Source: Paracentrotus lividus
Taxonomy: Eukaryota > Echinodermata > Echinoidea > Camarodonta > Echinidae
Assembly: GCA_940671915.1 (NCBI GenBank)
Contig: CALNVZ010003426.1
Span: 50,327,475 to 50,391,474 of the forward strand
Reading direction: 5' to 3'
DNA length: 64,000 nucleotides
In this document: piece by piece, positions 46,209 through 57,955 of the stretch
How positions within the stretch are numbered: position 1 is the first letter of the stretch
Layout: every line of letters starts with the position of its first letter
Made by a program: the position numbers and the translations under genes
The notes under the pieces: model-generated
The model's input: only the letters and a program-made list of their open reading frames with translations
Database searches by the model: none
What the model was told of the DNA's origin: nothing

Positions 46209-47795
46209 TTAGTATGTCTATGGGTCTTAGACTTCTGGCAAGGCAAACATTCTTGCGCCCATATCCGAACTGTCTTGTTTACGCCTGGCCAAACAAATCG
46301 CGACCTGATAGCTCGTTGCGTAGCGCGCACGCCAGGATGGGATAGACCATGCATGGCATTGAACACAGCCCTCCTGTGGCTCTTCGGTACGAACGGACGA
46401 GTGCGTCCGTGAGATACGTCGCAAATAATAGTACCTCCGGACATAATACGCTGCACCGGTTTGAGTACCATGCTGGTATCGGATCCGGACGAGAGCAGTG
46501 CTTGTAACTCTGGGTCGGTGTTTAGTGCTGCGGCCATCGAAGAGTAATCGATGCAAGTGTCTGTGTACAAGGCGTTCACTTCTGGACGGGATAGCGTATC
46601 AGCCACCATGTTGTCGCAACCTTTGATATATCTTATGTCTGTGGTGAACTGCGAAATGAAATCTAGATGTCGGATTTCGCGCGGACTATGGCGATCTGGT
46701 TTGGTACTGAACGCGTATGTCAAAGGTTTATGGTCCGTAAAAACGCTGAAGTTGCGCCCATCAAGCATATGACGAAAATGTTTGATAGAAAGGTAAACGG
46801 CAAGCAATTCGCGACCGAATGTACTATATCGCGTTTCCGCTGGCTGCAGCTTCTTCGAAAAGAACCCGAGCGGTTGCCAATCGCCGTCCTTAAACTGCTG
46901 CAGGGCTCCGCCGATCACTCTATCGGATGCGTCGCACATGACGCTTAATGGAAGTTCGCCTTGTGGATGTGCCAAAAGGGTGGCACGGGCCAATTCCTCT
47001 TTTATACGCGCAAACGCCGTTGCACATGCGGTCGTCCACGGTAGCGGTTTGCGCGACCTCCGCGGTTGTGCCTTGAGAAGATCCGTCAGTGGCATTAGGA
47101 TTTCGGCACAATGAGGTACAAATCGCCGGTAAAAATTCACAAGACCGAGGAAACCGCGGAGCTCTTTGAGGTTGGTCGGAACCTTGCAGGCTTGCAGACC
47201 GTCTACATGCTCCGGAAGTGGGCAAACGCCGTCGCAGCTGATATGATATCCAAGAAAATCGACCTCAGTCTTACCAAAAACGCACTTCTTGGGGTTGACG
47301 ACTCCGCCGTATTTGCGGAAGCGTTCGAACAACAAGCGCAAATGCTGTTCATGCTCAGCTTCGCTGCTGCTAGCAATTAGCAAATCATCGATATACGCAT
47401 ACGCAAAAGGTAAACCTCGCACTACCTCATCGATAAATCTTTGAAAGGTTTGCGCAGCGTTTCTCAACCCAAAAGGCATTCGCAAGAACTCGTACATACC
47501 AAACGGGGTGGTAATTGCTGTCTTTGGGATGTCATCCGGATGCACTGGTATTTGGTGATACGCTCGTATCAGATCGACCTTGGAAAAGATGCGCGCGCCG
47601 TTCAAACCGGATGAAAAATCCTGGATGTGCGGCACGGGGTACCTGTCAGGCACGGTTCTGTCGTTCAATGCGCGATAATCGCCGCACGGGGGCCAGTCCC
47701 CCTCGGTTTTTTTTTTCGGAACCATGTGTAATGGTGAGGACCATTGGCTGCTGGACGGACGAATAATATCCAAATCGAGCATGTGTTGGAATTCA
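46209..47795 (-). mobile_element. Gypsy reverse transcriptase, RNase H and integrase zinc finger (fossil)
   Basis: The minus strand encodes in order [57 protein letters not shown], the catalytic [10 protein letters not shown] (about 47378-47395), the RNase H blocks [17 protein letters not shown] and [11 protein letters not shown], and an HHCC integrase finger ([16 protein letters not shown] to [11 protein letters not shown]). The sequence is Gypsy type and closest in style to the CsRn1/Kabuki clade. It borders a gap upstream and a MITE downstream. Confidence 0.95.
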
Positions 47796-47895
47796 NNNNN
47801 NNNNNNNNNNNNNNNNNNNNNNNNNNNNNNNNNNNNNNNNNNNNNNNNNNNNNNNNNNNNNNNNNNNNNNNNNNNNNNNNNNNNNNNNNNNNNNN
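47796..47895. other. Assembly gap (100 N)
   Basis: Exactly 100 N, a conventional length for gaps of unknown size. It lies in Gypsy pol. Confidence 1.
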
Positions 47896-48245
47896 TCTCG
47901 CGCTATCTTCAACTTGTCCGGTGCAAGTCTGCGCGGTTTTGCACTGGCTGGCGGACCGCGCGTGTCGATGTAGTGAACTACGTCGTGTTTCAACGCTTGC
48001 GCTTTGTAGACGGGTACAGTAACGTCACCATACTCCGCGCGCAAGATCTCGTGAACGGTCGGAATCATCGGTTGCATTAATGACGGGGCTAATACGCGGA
48101 CAGTTAGAAGGTTTGCCTGTAACGTTTAACCCGGTTACACAATCGAATTACTTATATCGGTGCATATCGACTAGCAATCTAAAGTGTCGTAGAAAATCGG
48201 CGCCAATAATTGGCGTTGAAACATCCGCAATGACAAATATTTTAA
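47896..48245 (-). mobile_element. Gypsy protease end and protease-RT linker (fossil)
   Basis: The minus strand shows FVIADVSTPIIGADFLRHFR and LLVDMHR, the C-terminal part of a retropepsin (the hydrophobic ILGADFL block), then sequence leading to a conserved VxHYIDTRGPPxxxKPRRL linker. The LINE at 48246 interrupts it upstream. Confidence 0.75.
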
Positions 48246-48576
48246 TGGTGAAACAATTTCCATGTGTTAGCTGCCAGATCTCTGTTAAAAATTCTGATAG
48301 AGCTTTACAGTGTACAGGTTGTAAAAAATGGGTTCACACCAAAATGTGTTCATATAAAAACAGAACTATACGATGATCCCAATCAGCATTTTTTGGATTG
48401 GAAATGCTCAAAGTGCCTTTTTTGAATATTTGCCCTTCTATAATTTTGATTATGTTTATTCTAATGATATTGAAGACACTGCGGATAGCTCTGTATGTTC
48501 CTCGAAATCGGAAACGTCTATACAAGTTAAATATCTTAATGATAAAGGTCTCAAATTTGTACATTTAAATCGTTAG
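48246..48576 (+). pseudogene. LINE PHD-type zinc finger
   Basis: FPCVSCQISVKNSDRALQC, TGCKKWVHTKMC and, after a frame shift near 48365, FLDWKCSKCLF give the C4HC3 spacing of a PHD finger. PHD fingers precede the endonuclease in some CR1-related LINEs, where they may bind nucleic acid or chromatin. Then comes GLKFVHLNR, close to the NxRSL start of an endonuclease. Confidence 0.65.
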
Positions 48577-48599
48577 CCTTCTACGTAACTTAGACGAAA

Positions 48600-49280
48600 T
48601 CAAATTATTTTTGCAGAGTAACCAGTACACATCATTGCTTTTAACGAAACCTTTTTGGATGAAACAATATTTGATAGTGAAGTAAGTATTGATAATTTTC
48701 AATTATTTCGCAGAGATCGGAATAGACATGGAGGTGGAGTGGCAATATATATCCATAACTCTTTAAGTTTTGAATTTATCGATTATAATGTAACGAATTC
48801 ATTAGAGATACTTCCGATCTTAGTTCGGCCAAAGTTTTTCTAATCCGATTATTTTTCTTAACCCGTTGTATACTAAGCCCGCATATATGCGGGCTGAAGA
48901 AATATAGAACATCCCTCTTGTTGACCGTTTATTTCACTCATGATTGCATGAACATGTAAAATACCTTATATAATTCAAATTATCTGACATTGATCTATTT
49001 AAAGCTGTCTTTGTTTCACCTTTAAATGCAAAGAATTTCTTGCAAGCATGCTTGACAACCACGATTCATTCGGCTTTGTAAAAAGTTCTCAGTATACAAC
49101 GGGTTAATTGGTATCGTCCTCCAAATTCTAACATTGAGTTATTTCAAGAATATGAAAATCATATATCACATCTTGATCGTTTCAATCATTGTATTATAAT
49201 TATGGGAGAACCATTGCGACATTCTCAAAGTTCCCTTTTCATCGGATACAAAGCGCCTAGACGAAATACACAACTTATAT
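48600..49280 (+). pseudogene. LINE endonuclease, interrupted
   Basis: AFNETFLDETIFDSEVSID, RRDRNRHGGGVAIYIHNSLS and, beyond the MITE, NWYRPPNSNIELFQEYENHI and FNHCIIIMGE are ordered endonuclease blocks. Several small frame changes occur. Confidence 0.75.
48862..49103. mobile_element. piggyBac-like MITE inside the LINE
   Basis: The 242-bp unit has CCCGTTGTATACT at the left and AGTATACAACGGG at the right, with TTAA at 48858-48861 and 49104-49107. A GCCCGCATATATGCGGGC palindrome lies near the left end. It splits the LINE endonuclease. Confidence 0.85.
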
Positions 49281-50088
49281 TCATTGCATACATAAATACT
49301 AAAGAATATCTCGGGTTACATCAAGCTCTAAAACGCTTATTGACCATATGCTTACAAACACACCGGACAGAGTAAAAAGTCGTTGGGTAATACATATGGG
49401 GATCAGTGATCATTCAATGAGTAAGTTATATGGAAATCACACATGAAAGTTCGTCACGCAGGATTAACCGGAAATTGATGGAGATCTGATCTTTTCTCTA
49501 GACCTAAGAAACCTGGCACGTATCTTAGAGTGAAAGTACGATAAAGCCCTAGATAAATGGGAACATCTTCAATGATGGTGTCAACAAAGTATGCCTCTTA
49601 GAAGTAAAGATACGAAGTAAGAAATCGCCTGGATGAATTCTAAGCGGAAAGGGACATGTTGAAGAAAAAGGCCTGTAAGAATAAAAGTGATATAAAGATG
49701 AAAGAGTATAAGAATTAAGGAAATATCACAGAACAGAAAAGAAAAATATTATTCTGAAAAAATTACAAAATCAAAGAAAATTCGGGGAATATTGGTCAGT
49801 TCTTAAGTCATTATTACCCAATAACAACATTAACTCTGTTTTTAAAAATGATAGAGAAAAATTAATTGAACAAAGCTAGATGTTTTAATGTTTGGAGAAA
49901 AAGATTATCATCAAATGTTATCTCGCCGTGGAGCCGTCTTAGGGGATACCTATTCTCAATCCTGCTTTTACTTCAAACCAGTGACCGAAGAAGAGGGGAC
50001 GGTGAAAGGAAGGTGTAAAAAGAAAGCTCTGTGGGGTCTGGTGGTTGTCTCGTCTCTCAAGAAGAAAAAGGATCTCGTCTGCGGTTTA

Positions 50089-50874
50089 AATACTAAAGAA
50101 TATACTCGGGTTACATCAAGCTCTAAAACGCTTATTGACCATATGCTTACAAACACACCGGACAGAGTAAAAAGTCGTGGGGTAATACATATGGGGATCA
50201 GTGATCATTCAATGAGTTACGTTATATGGAAATCAACACATGAAAGTTCGTCACGCAGGATTAATTTCCGGAAATTGACTGGTATTGATCTGGATTCTTT
50301 CTCTGAAGACCTAAGTAAACAACCTTGGCACGATATTCTTGAGAGTGAAAGTATCGATAAAGCCCTAGATAAATGGGAACATCTTCTAATGATGGTTGTC
50401 AACAAAAGTATGCCTCTTAGAAGTAAAAGAGTACGAAGTAAGAAATCGCCATGGATGAATTCAGATATTATTAAGTTGATACGGGAAAGGGACATGTTGA
50501 AGAAAAAGGCCTGTAAGAATAAAGATGATATAAAGATGAAAGAGTATAGAAAATTAAGGAATATGATCACATTTCGAATCAGAAAAGAAAAGAAAAAATA
50601 TTATTCTGAAAAAATTACAAAAATCAAAGAAAATTCGGGGAATATTTGGTCAGTTCTTAAGTCATTATTACCCAATAACAACATTAACTCTGTTTTTAAA
50701 AATGATAGAGAAAAATTAATTGAACAAAGCGAATGTTTTAATGATTATTTTGCAAGTATTGGAAAAAGATTATCATCAAATATACCTGTCTCCCGTGAGC
50801 CTGTCTTAGGGGATACCTATTCTCAATCCTGCTTTTACTTCAAACCAGTGACGCAAGAAGATGTTTTACGTTGA
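50089..50874 (+). pseudogene. LINE endonuclease end and linker, intact frame
   Basis: YTRVTSSSKTLIDHMLTNTP, MGISDHSMSYVIWK, KSPWMNSDIIKLIRERDMLK and CFNDYFASIGKRLSSN, ending SCFYFKPVTQEDVLR. The segment is a second copy of 49287-49980, which carries the same text with many one-base losses. The stop after VLR ends the frame at the start of the RT domain. Confidence 0.8.
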
Positions 50875-50879
50875 AATTA

Positions 50880-52920
50880 AGTGTTAAAAAATAAATCCTC
50901 ATGTTGGCAATTGAGGTATTTCCGCCCAAAATAATAAAATGTCTGCTCCAATAATATACTATCCTCGATTAACTAACTAAAAACAAATCACTGTAGATGC
51001 GTAAATTTCCCGAAAAATTTAAAATAGCTAAAGTTTATACAATTCAATAAGTCGGGAAAAAGATGAGCCTTGTTAATTCAAGGCCGATTTCAATCCATTT
51101 CTAACTTGTTATCTAAAATATTCGAAAGACTGATTAGCAAATATCAATAAATTTTACTCGACAAGAAACATCTATACTTGTAACTGAGACAATCCGAGTT
51201 TTTAGAAAACATATCATTCCACTACTGAACATACTATTATAAAAGTCACCTGATCGATTAGGCTTAAAGCAATGAAAGACGAACGTCTTTATACGCGCGA
51301 GCGAGTCTATCTATAGATCTAAAAAAAAGCATTATCGATACTGTAGATGTAAATTAAACTAATGATAAAATAAAATTAGTCTAATATTGGTATCTGTTGC
51401 AAAAAATGCTACTTTTAAATGTTTAAGAAGTTATCTTTTTCAACCGAAAAAAATCTGTACATAATATTGAAATCTTTCCTTCATATATTTGGAATATATA
51501 AGATTATGAGAAATACCACAGGGCATACAAACCTATGAACCAGATCATTAATTCATATAAATTATATATCAATAGATCTTGTTAAACAAATTCACAATTA
51601 CGTATACATCATTATGAATGGACACTATAATATGATATTTTTCTGAAGTAAGAAATTAAGGATATTAGAAAGCATATAAATCTGGACTGTGCCAATAATA
51701 TATAATTGGTGTGCCATAATAGCTATAGTCTCAATTGATAGATAAAACTGTCATCATGATTATTTAGAAAACTAGTGCATATGTTTATCCCAAAAAATGA
51801 TACAATGTTTATTAAATGTAGAATATGACTAGTAAGCCTATATAAGCAGGCACACTCATGGTAAAAAAATCTAGGAATGAGTATCTTTGATCCAAAACTG
51901 AAATGGCGATTGCATAAATACAGAACTCGCTAAAAAAATTTAGCAAACTTGATTAATTTGGCACGACTCCGGATTAATGTAACTGAAAGTAAATTAAAAT
52001 TTGCGTGTACAATTACTTATAATATAAACCTCCCCCGCGTTTTCGATTAATGCAAGGAGATGTAGGTATAACGACTCAGCCAATCTAAAAATACAATAAA
52101 ATCAAATTTCACAAAATACAAATAAGACAGAGTCATATATATTTAAAGGTTACCGTTACATTATACTTCTACTACATACAATAACAGGCTTGAATGGATG
52201 TCATCTACATACCAGAAGAAATGCATATTAACACAAATAATATTTTAATGTATACATAATATGGCAACCTTTGTATCTACGATATCATTCCAATTTTGAA
52301 CTATGTTGATAATCTCAGAATCTTAAAGACAATGTTAACTATTCCACAAACCCAATACAGAATCTCTAGCCGAAGAAATGTTTTCTATACAGAGGATCAA
52401 AAAAATACAATGAAATTACCATCTAACATTAAATTGGCAAATAACTTAAAACACATTTCTTAGATTTTATGCTTTCAACAACCACATATGGCCTGATCTT
52501 TTAATGTTAGAAGTATGGTTTACACCGGGAGGAGTACGGGGAGGCGAGTAAATACGGGTTCTACTGATATATCAAGTTTATTAACTTATTATAGCCGCTT
52601 AATACTAGTATGGTTTAATGTTAGAGTTGTTCCATATTAGACTTAATGTAGTCATATTATATATATAATATTATAATAATAATATATTATATATATATAA
52701 TATATTATAATATATATATACAGTCAGTTTAAGTTCTCTATGTTTTATGTTTAACTGGACCCGAGCAAGAACCAGACCATTTATATTTTGTTTGCTGATC
52801 GGCTATCCAGACATTTCTATTTGATACCTTATTCCATACCTTATCTGTAGTATATTTCACTTGTATATAATTAATTATGAATTATGTTTTTATATATTAG
52901 TATAATTTTCTATAATTTGT
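50880..52920 (+). pseudogene. Decayed LINE reverse transcriptase and 3' region
   Basis: Only short blocks remain: IFERLISK near 51120, LKKSIIDTVD near 51320, and RRNVFYTEDQ with KLPSNIKLANNL near 52370-52440, the last resembling the C-terminal tail. A TA-rich repeat lies at 52660-52720. Confidence 0.5.
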
Positions 52921-52957
52921 TATGAATAAGAATAAATACAATACAATACATACAACC

Positions 52958-54350
52958 ACTGACATTTGCGCCGTTAGACCTAAGTTCAAGGTAGTGAGCG
53001 TCGCCCATAATTAAGTTGAATGAATTAGACAAGCCATGGCTGCCTTTCAGCGTAACATATCGGATTTGTAATTTGCGCTGCTCATTATTCCGAGAGAATA
53101 CTTGAGACCTGCATGCGCCGCGTGTCACCAGAAATTTTACGTGTTGCCAAATTTATGTCTGTAACATGAGGGAAAAGGCGAACTAGTCTGGACGAACCAG
53201 TAGGAGTTCATCGCCTACCGACCCGCTGGTCATCTAGTTTTTCCGAATCGTGTCTTTTGCAAGGAGGACGACAGCGGTGGGCCTATATCGTCGCTCTTGT
53301 CGTGTACCAGCAGAGTTCGCTGTCAGACGACAAATCACGTCTTTCATCGCGTCTGCCGCGGCTTCGACTGCGACTGCGGCTTGGTCTATCGACTGAATGT
53401 GACCCACTACTGTTGTAAGTTCCCCGCTCCAGCTTTGCAGTTCACTGACTTGGTTTCAGATCATTTTTTGGGTGCATTTTTCGCGGCGCGACGGCGGAGA
53501 CTGTGCCGTAATTGTCTGGTTGTAGCTTTCAATTATTTTGTCCGCTAGCTCTGCGAAGCGCTTAGCGACAACGTCTCGCTTGTCGACGCAAATATCCAAC
53601 CTGACATTTACGGCAGGCTGTTGGAGGAAAGCTGTTTCAAAATGCCCTTTCCAAAGCTTTTGCTCACCAAGAAACTGTTGCATGCGACGGAGGAGCTGCG
53701 AGGGCTTGCGATCTCCTAATTCCTTCTTCGGATTAGCAGAAGTTGCACCCTACCGCTGTTCTGACGCAACTCACGCGCGATATTAAGCTTTCTTAAGCAT
53801 GGCATATCTATACTGTATCTGGGGGTTGATTAAAATATCGATTTCTTGTGCTACATAAGGTGGAAGTGCGGGCGATAACATGGCGCATCATTTGTCTAGG
53901 TCTAATTAAGTATCGACGCGAAGGTAGAAACTGCACTTCGTGCATTGGCAAAACCATACCTGAGGGGTCTGACCTTCCAGAACGCCAGAACTTAATCGAA
54001 CGCGCTAATTGCGGGCTGCTCTTGCGCCACCTGCGCAAAACGATACTTGTATCCAGTATCCGCAAAAGCCATGGATGAATATAGAACTTCAAATACTTAC
54101 TAACAAATAACACACGCTGTGTTGATAATGATAAAAGATCATTATTATAGTAGTTATAGGTAACAAGTATATAATTCTTAAATCAAGTTTATAACAAAAT
54201 GTCCATTTGATCGTGTTTCTATCTAGTGAGGCGACTCGTGTAGCCTCGTGAGTTCTGCTACCACGTGGACCTCGGTGGTTTTCAGATCGGCTCAGTTAAG
54301 ATATCCCAGGTGTAGCTTACCATCCTGTCGGGATTCACATTACATTTTTG
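52958..54350 (-). mobile_element. Gypsy gag and leader region (fossil)
   Basis: The minus strand has RDVVAKRFAELADKIIESYN and an SRSRSRSRGRRDER-like basic stretch leading to LCWY...CRPPCK at about 53250-53340, which matches the CHCC gag knuckle of CsRn1-type elements. Gag would form the particle shell. No intact gag is visible. Confidence 0.7.
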
Positions 54351-54368
54351 TCCTCGTCGGCGTTCCAT

Positions 54369-54488
54369 ACAAGTCGGCTTCGTATCACGTCGGCTCCGTA
54401 TCTTGTCGGCCTTCGGATCACGTCGGTTCTTCGGATCACGTCGGGCCTTCGTATCACGTCGGGCCTTCGGATCACGTCGGGGTCACCA
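54369..54488 (-). repeat. Tandem array of primer-site-like units
   Basis: About six units of 18-20 bp, on the plus strand variants of TTCGGATCACGTCGGGCC, end in the primer-binding site itself. Each holds ATCACGTCGG, the 3' part of tRNA-Trp. The outermost unit continues with GGTCACCA. Confidence 0.75.
54471..54488 (-). other. Primer-binding site for tRNA-Trp
   Basis: On the minus strand TGGTGACCCCGACGTGAT lies two bases inside the 5' LTR. It is the complement of the tRNA-Trp 3' end (ATCACGTCGGGGTCACCA), the primer used by CsRn1-clade elements. Confidence 0.85.
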
Positions 54489-54490
54489 AT

Positions 54491-54958
54491 TGTGGGTGGT
54501 TACGTCCCACCGTTGAGATACCGGAGTCGAATAAATGACGCTCGGACACAGGATGGTTGAGTTTTATTGGTGTTTAATTTGGTATTTGAGAAAAGACCGT
54601 GACCCCCTAGATTTTTAGGGTTGAAATTTAAAACATTTTACTTCACAATGATCTCGCTGCATCACGACGAAGACTACGCGTCCACGTCAGAAATGGTTCA
54701 TGCAGCTTGACCTCAGTAGCTCGTATATTCAGCCATGAGTTTAGACACGAACTACTGTACAATGCTGTATAAATGCACTGAACATCGACACGTCGACGAC
54801 GGCAGTACAAACCAGAAATGAGGCGTTGCCAGACGTAGCGCCAAAATTATGTCACGTGACCGTGTTCAGTCATTTGACGCCAAATTACGTCATGTGACGG
54901 TGTTCTTAAGGAGGCGGAATAAAAATGGTTCTAAACGAAATAAAAATCCGTCACTACA
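54491..54958 (-). repeat. Gypsy 5' LTR (468 bp)
   Basis: It is bounded by TGTGGG and CACTACA. On the minus strand it reads TG...CA. It holds the intact GTCCCACC site that is duplicated around the 13.7 kb insertion in the other LTR. Confidence 0.9.
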
Positions 54959-54962
54959 ATGC

Positions 54963-55585
54963 CATCGGTACCAAAAATCTCGTACGGACTTTCAAAACAA
55001 AAGACAAGAGTATTTAAACCCATTAAAATAACACTCACAGGTGATAGACATAGTCCTATACCAATACAATACCCACTTCCCTATCTTTCTAAGGTATCTG
55101 GCAAGCTGCCAAGACATGGAATTCTCTAGATAACTATGATTTATTTGTGGACGTCCGGAAATGTAAACAGAAAAGAGTCAGAGACAATTTTAAAGAAAAA
55201 CAAAAATCTTTAATGCTATGAAATTCGCCTGGCTTCCAATTAATTACTTATGGAAAATATCAATTCCCGACAAAATATTTTAATTTAATGCGAGCGCGAA
55301 GGGAAAATTTTGAGTTCTTGGGCCACTCAAATCTTGCATTTAAGAATCATCGAAGAATCAACGAAGGTACAAAAAAAAAAAAAAAAACAATGCCTTACCT
55401 CTCGGGTGTCAAAAAGCCTATTGCACAAAGTGTTTTGAGAGTTGTATGCAACGGATTCTTTTCAGTACGAAAACTAGAGGGGCCGTCAAAGGCGGCAGAC
55501 CCACGCCTTGGTGGCGCTACAGAGTAGTTGTAATACTATACTATGGGGTCAAAACTGAAATCTACAAAGAATCTGCAGGGATCAA
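54963..55585. other. Sequence right of the Gypsy insertion, no gene seen
   Basis: Before the insertion this joined 30587. It contains a GCGAGCGCGAAGG phrase near 55290 and an A-run at 55371-55387. Confidence 0.4.
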
Positions 55586-55735
55586 CAATCATCACCTAAA
55601 TCTAATCTATTCTTTCCTTTCACTATCCAAACAATCCCTGAAAATTTGGTGCAAATCCGTTCACCCGTTCTCTAGTTATCTTGTACACAAACAAACAAAC
55701 AAACAAGCAAACAAACAAACAGACATACGGAACCC
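55586..55735 (+). mobile_element. RTE-type 3' tail
   Basis: GGTGCAAATCCGTTCACCCG followed by TTCTCTAGTTATCTTGTAC and an (ACAA)n run is the familiar 3' ending of RTE-group LINEs and their SINEs. No coding part was found. Confidence 0.6.
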
Positions 55736-56007
55736 TTTACAATACCCTGCCGATTTCATCGGCGTGGGTAACAATGATTTAAAACTATTTTTTAGTACTC
55801 CTCAAATGATTTTGAAACCTATAATACAATGTGAGCGCGAAGCGCGAGCGAAAATTTTCAGAGCTCTAAACTTAAATAAACTTTGCAAGGAACATGCAGG
55901 TCTTAATACCAAATGTTCATAAAATGTGGAAATAAAGACAATTGACAATAAAGAGGGGTTAGGACTAAAAAAAGGAGGAAGGCAGCGATAAAAAGCACGG
56001 ACAGTAT

Positions 56008-56047
<40 letters not shown>

Positions 56048-57222
56048 TTTTCTCAGAGGGGACCTTGATGTTTATTCTGAAGCAGAGGGGGGGGGGATTA
56101 ATCTTTAAATTTAAGGCGCCATATTGATCTTAAATTATTTAAAGGGGGCCCAAATTAAATTGAAACTCAGGGGATGTCAAATCGGTCTTAAATTTAATTA
56201 ATACGGCACAAAGATTTATCCCAACCTTTACACATGTTTAGAACGCGGTTTAAAAATTCTGCGGTTTAAAAATTCCGCTGTTTAAAATAATGTCGGTTTC
56301 AAAAGTTAAAACAATTCTTGTTTAATATTTAAACATGTTGTTTAAAACCGGAAAAGCGCAGGTTTTATAGCCTTATAAAAGACCTGTTTAGAGATAAAAG
56401 TTTTAGATATTAAACAGTTTTGTTTAAACAGGCGAGGCAAATGTCACGTTGAGAGTCATGAGCTCTAATGGCATCACGAAAGGCTATAATTTATTGGATA
56501 AATGGAACATATTCTGCTCTTATTACCTCTTGGGCGCAGTTTAATTATCTGGAATTCTCTCATGAAAAATATCTAGAGTAGGTGTTTAATTTAATAAAAA
56601 AAATTAATATATAATAAATATTGTTGAAATGACCACAAATTTTTTGAATAATTTTTATATTTTATATTTTCTTTAGACTTTCAAAACGCAACATTTACAT
56701 GATAACAGACATTGAAAATGTTGGAGTAACGCACATGCAAATTTTGTTTGATCATTTTACCTATTTTAACTAAATAACAAGTAATACTTTTTCATCTTCA
56801 GTTCCGGCGTGTAAGAGATGGAATGATTGATTTGATATCTTATTGCAAAACCAGCAAAACAAAAAGTCTAATTAGAAAAACCTACACATGATTTATAAAC
56901 ATCAATGGGCATTATGTTCTTTTATAAATTAAATATTAAGAGACTATTAACATTTCTTTTCTAATCATCAATATCATTCATAACTATACATTACAAAATA
57001 AGAACAATTACAGATGGTTAAAACATAAGAAATTGACACAATTTTAAAACAAATACAAAAAAAAAAAATGGAAATAGGAGTGGTAGATGTGAGATTGTTT
57101 ACCCTTTTCATTTAGATCTTTGCACACATGATGAGTAAACAATTTTTAGAACATTGAAAACCTCAATTGTACCAAGTGGATGGATGAAGATTAAAACAAA
57201 AGAATGAAAGAATAGCTATGTA

Positions 57223-57263
<41 letters not shown>

Positions 57264-57508
57264 GCACATCCACAAACATAGTAAATATTTCATAACACAT
57301 TTCCCCTTTTCTGTATTAAGATTGATGTTTTGTTTATCAAGACGTCACTGAATGTTCGGACGTAGAAATACAACTGCGCCGTACTTGCGACCGAGGCCCC
57401 CCCCCCCCTCCCTCACCACCACCTTACTTACAGAAAATATAGTTAAAACGAAGAAAAAAACAACAACGTGAATCGGCGAATAAAGAGAAAAGAAGGAGAA
57501 TATTTTTT
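55736..57508. other. Non-coding stretch with simple repeats
   Basis: An A-run (56012-56043), a cluster of GTTTAAA palindromes (56245-56440) and a CA microsatellite (57228-57260). GCGCGAAGCGCGAGCG occurs near 55833. No gene is seen. Confidence 0.4.
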
Positions 57509-57800
57509 TTTTTTTTTTTTTTTATTTATTTCAACATATTTATACAGGATAAAAAGAACAATCGAATCAGCAAAGCTGTTTTTCATACGATGTTCCTGTA
57601 ACGTATTTACAAAAATATAATTTCCAATTCTAACCTTTAGTCAGGGAAAAAGTATTAATTTTGGAAAAAAACAAAACAAACTGTGAACAAGCAAGACTTA
57701 GGATTTATTAAAGGAAAACAGTGCCATACCAATGTCAGATCTAAAAAAAGGGAAGAAATAGTACCCACAAACTTACACCGTCTGGCACCTATAATATACT

Positions 57801-57955
57801 ATCTCTCTCCCTCCTTCTCTTTCTCTCTCTTCACTATTATATTCTCTCTCTTTCTTTCTCTCCCCCTTCTCTCTCTTTCTTCTATCTATTATATTATCTC
57901 TTTCTTTCTCTGCCCTTCTCTCTCTCTCTCTCTCACTCTCTCTCTCTTACACAAA
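57801..57955. repeat. (CT)n-rich microsatellite
   Basis: Imperfect TCTCTC runs, followed by a short (CA)n at 57950-57972. Confidence 0.9.

Larger units (their letters stand above)
48246..52957 (+). mobile_element. PHD-finger LINE inserted into the Gypsy element
   Basis: On the plus strand the order is PHD-type zinc finger, APE endonuclease, linker, weak reverse-transcriptase remnants and an AATAC-rich 3' tail (52921-52957, AATAAATACAATACAATAC). The endonuclease is split by a piggyBac-like MITE. A direct duplication lies within (about 49287-49980 and 50089-50870), and the RT half (50880-52750) is badly decayed, with LKKSIIDTVD near 51320 as the best remnant. It is inactive. Its orientation is opposite to the Gypsy element. 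Confidence 0.75.
30592..54958 (-). mobile_element. CsRn1-like Gypsy LTR element with nested insertions
   Basis: Target duplications ATGC at 30588-30591 and 54959-54962 bound the element. On the minus strand its order is: 5' LTR (54491-54958), primer site for tRNA-Trp, gag remnant with a CWY...CxxPC knuckle, aspartic protease end, reverse transcriptase, RNase H, integrase, polypurine tract and 3' LTR. tRNA-Trp priming and the CHCC gag knuckle are marks of the CsRn1 clade. Later insertions interrupt it in the 3' LTR (30613-44305), in pol (45803-46208) and between protease and gag (about 48246-52957); a 100-base gap lies in pol. The LTRs differ by only 1-2%, so insertion was recent. The copy is broken. 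Confidence 0.9.
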
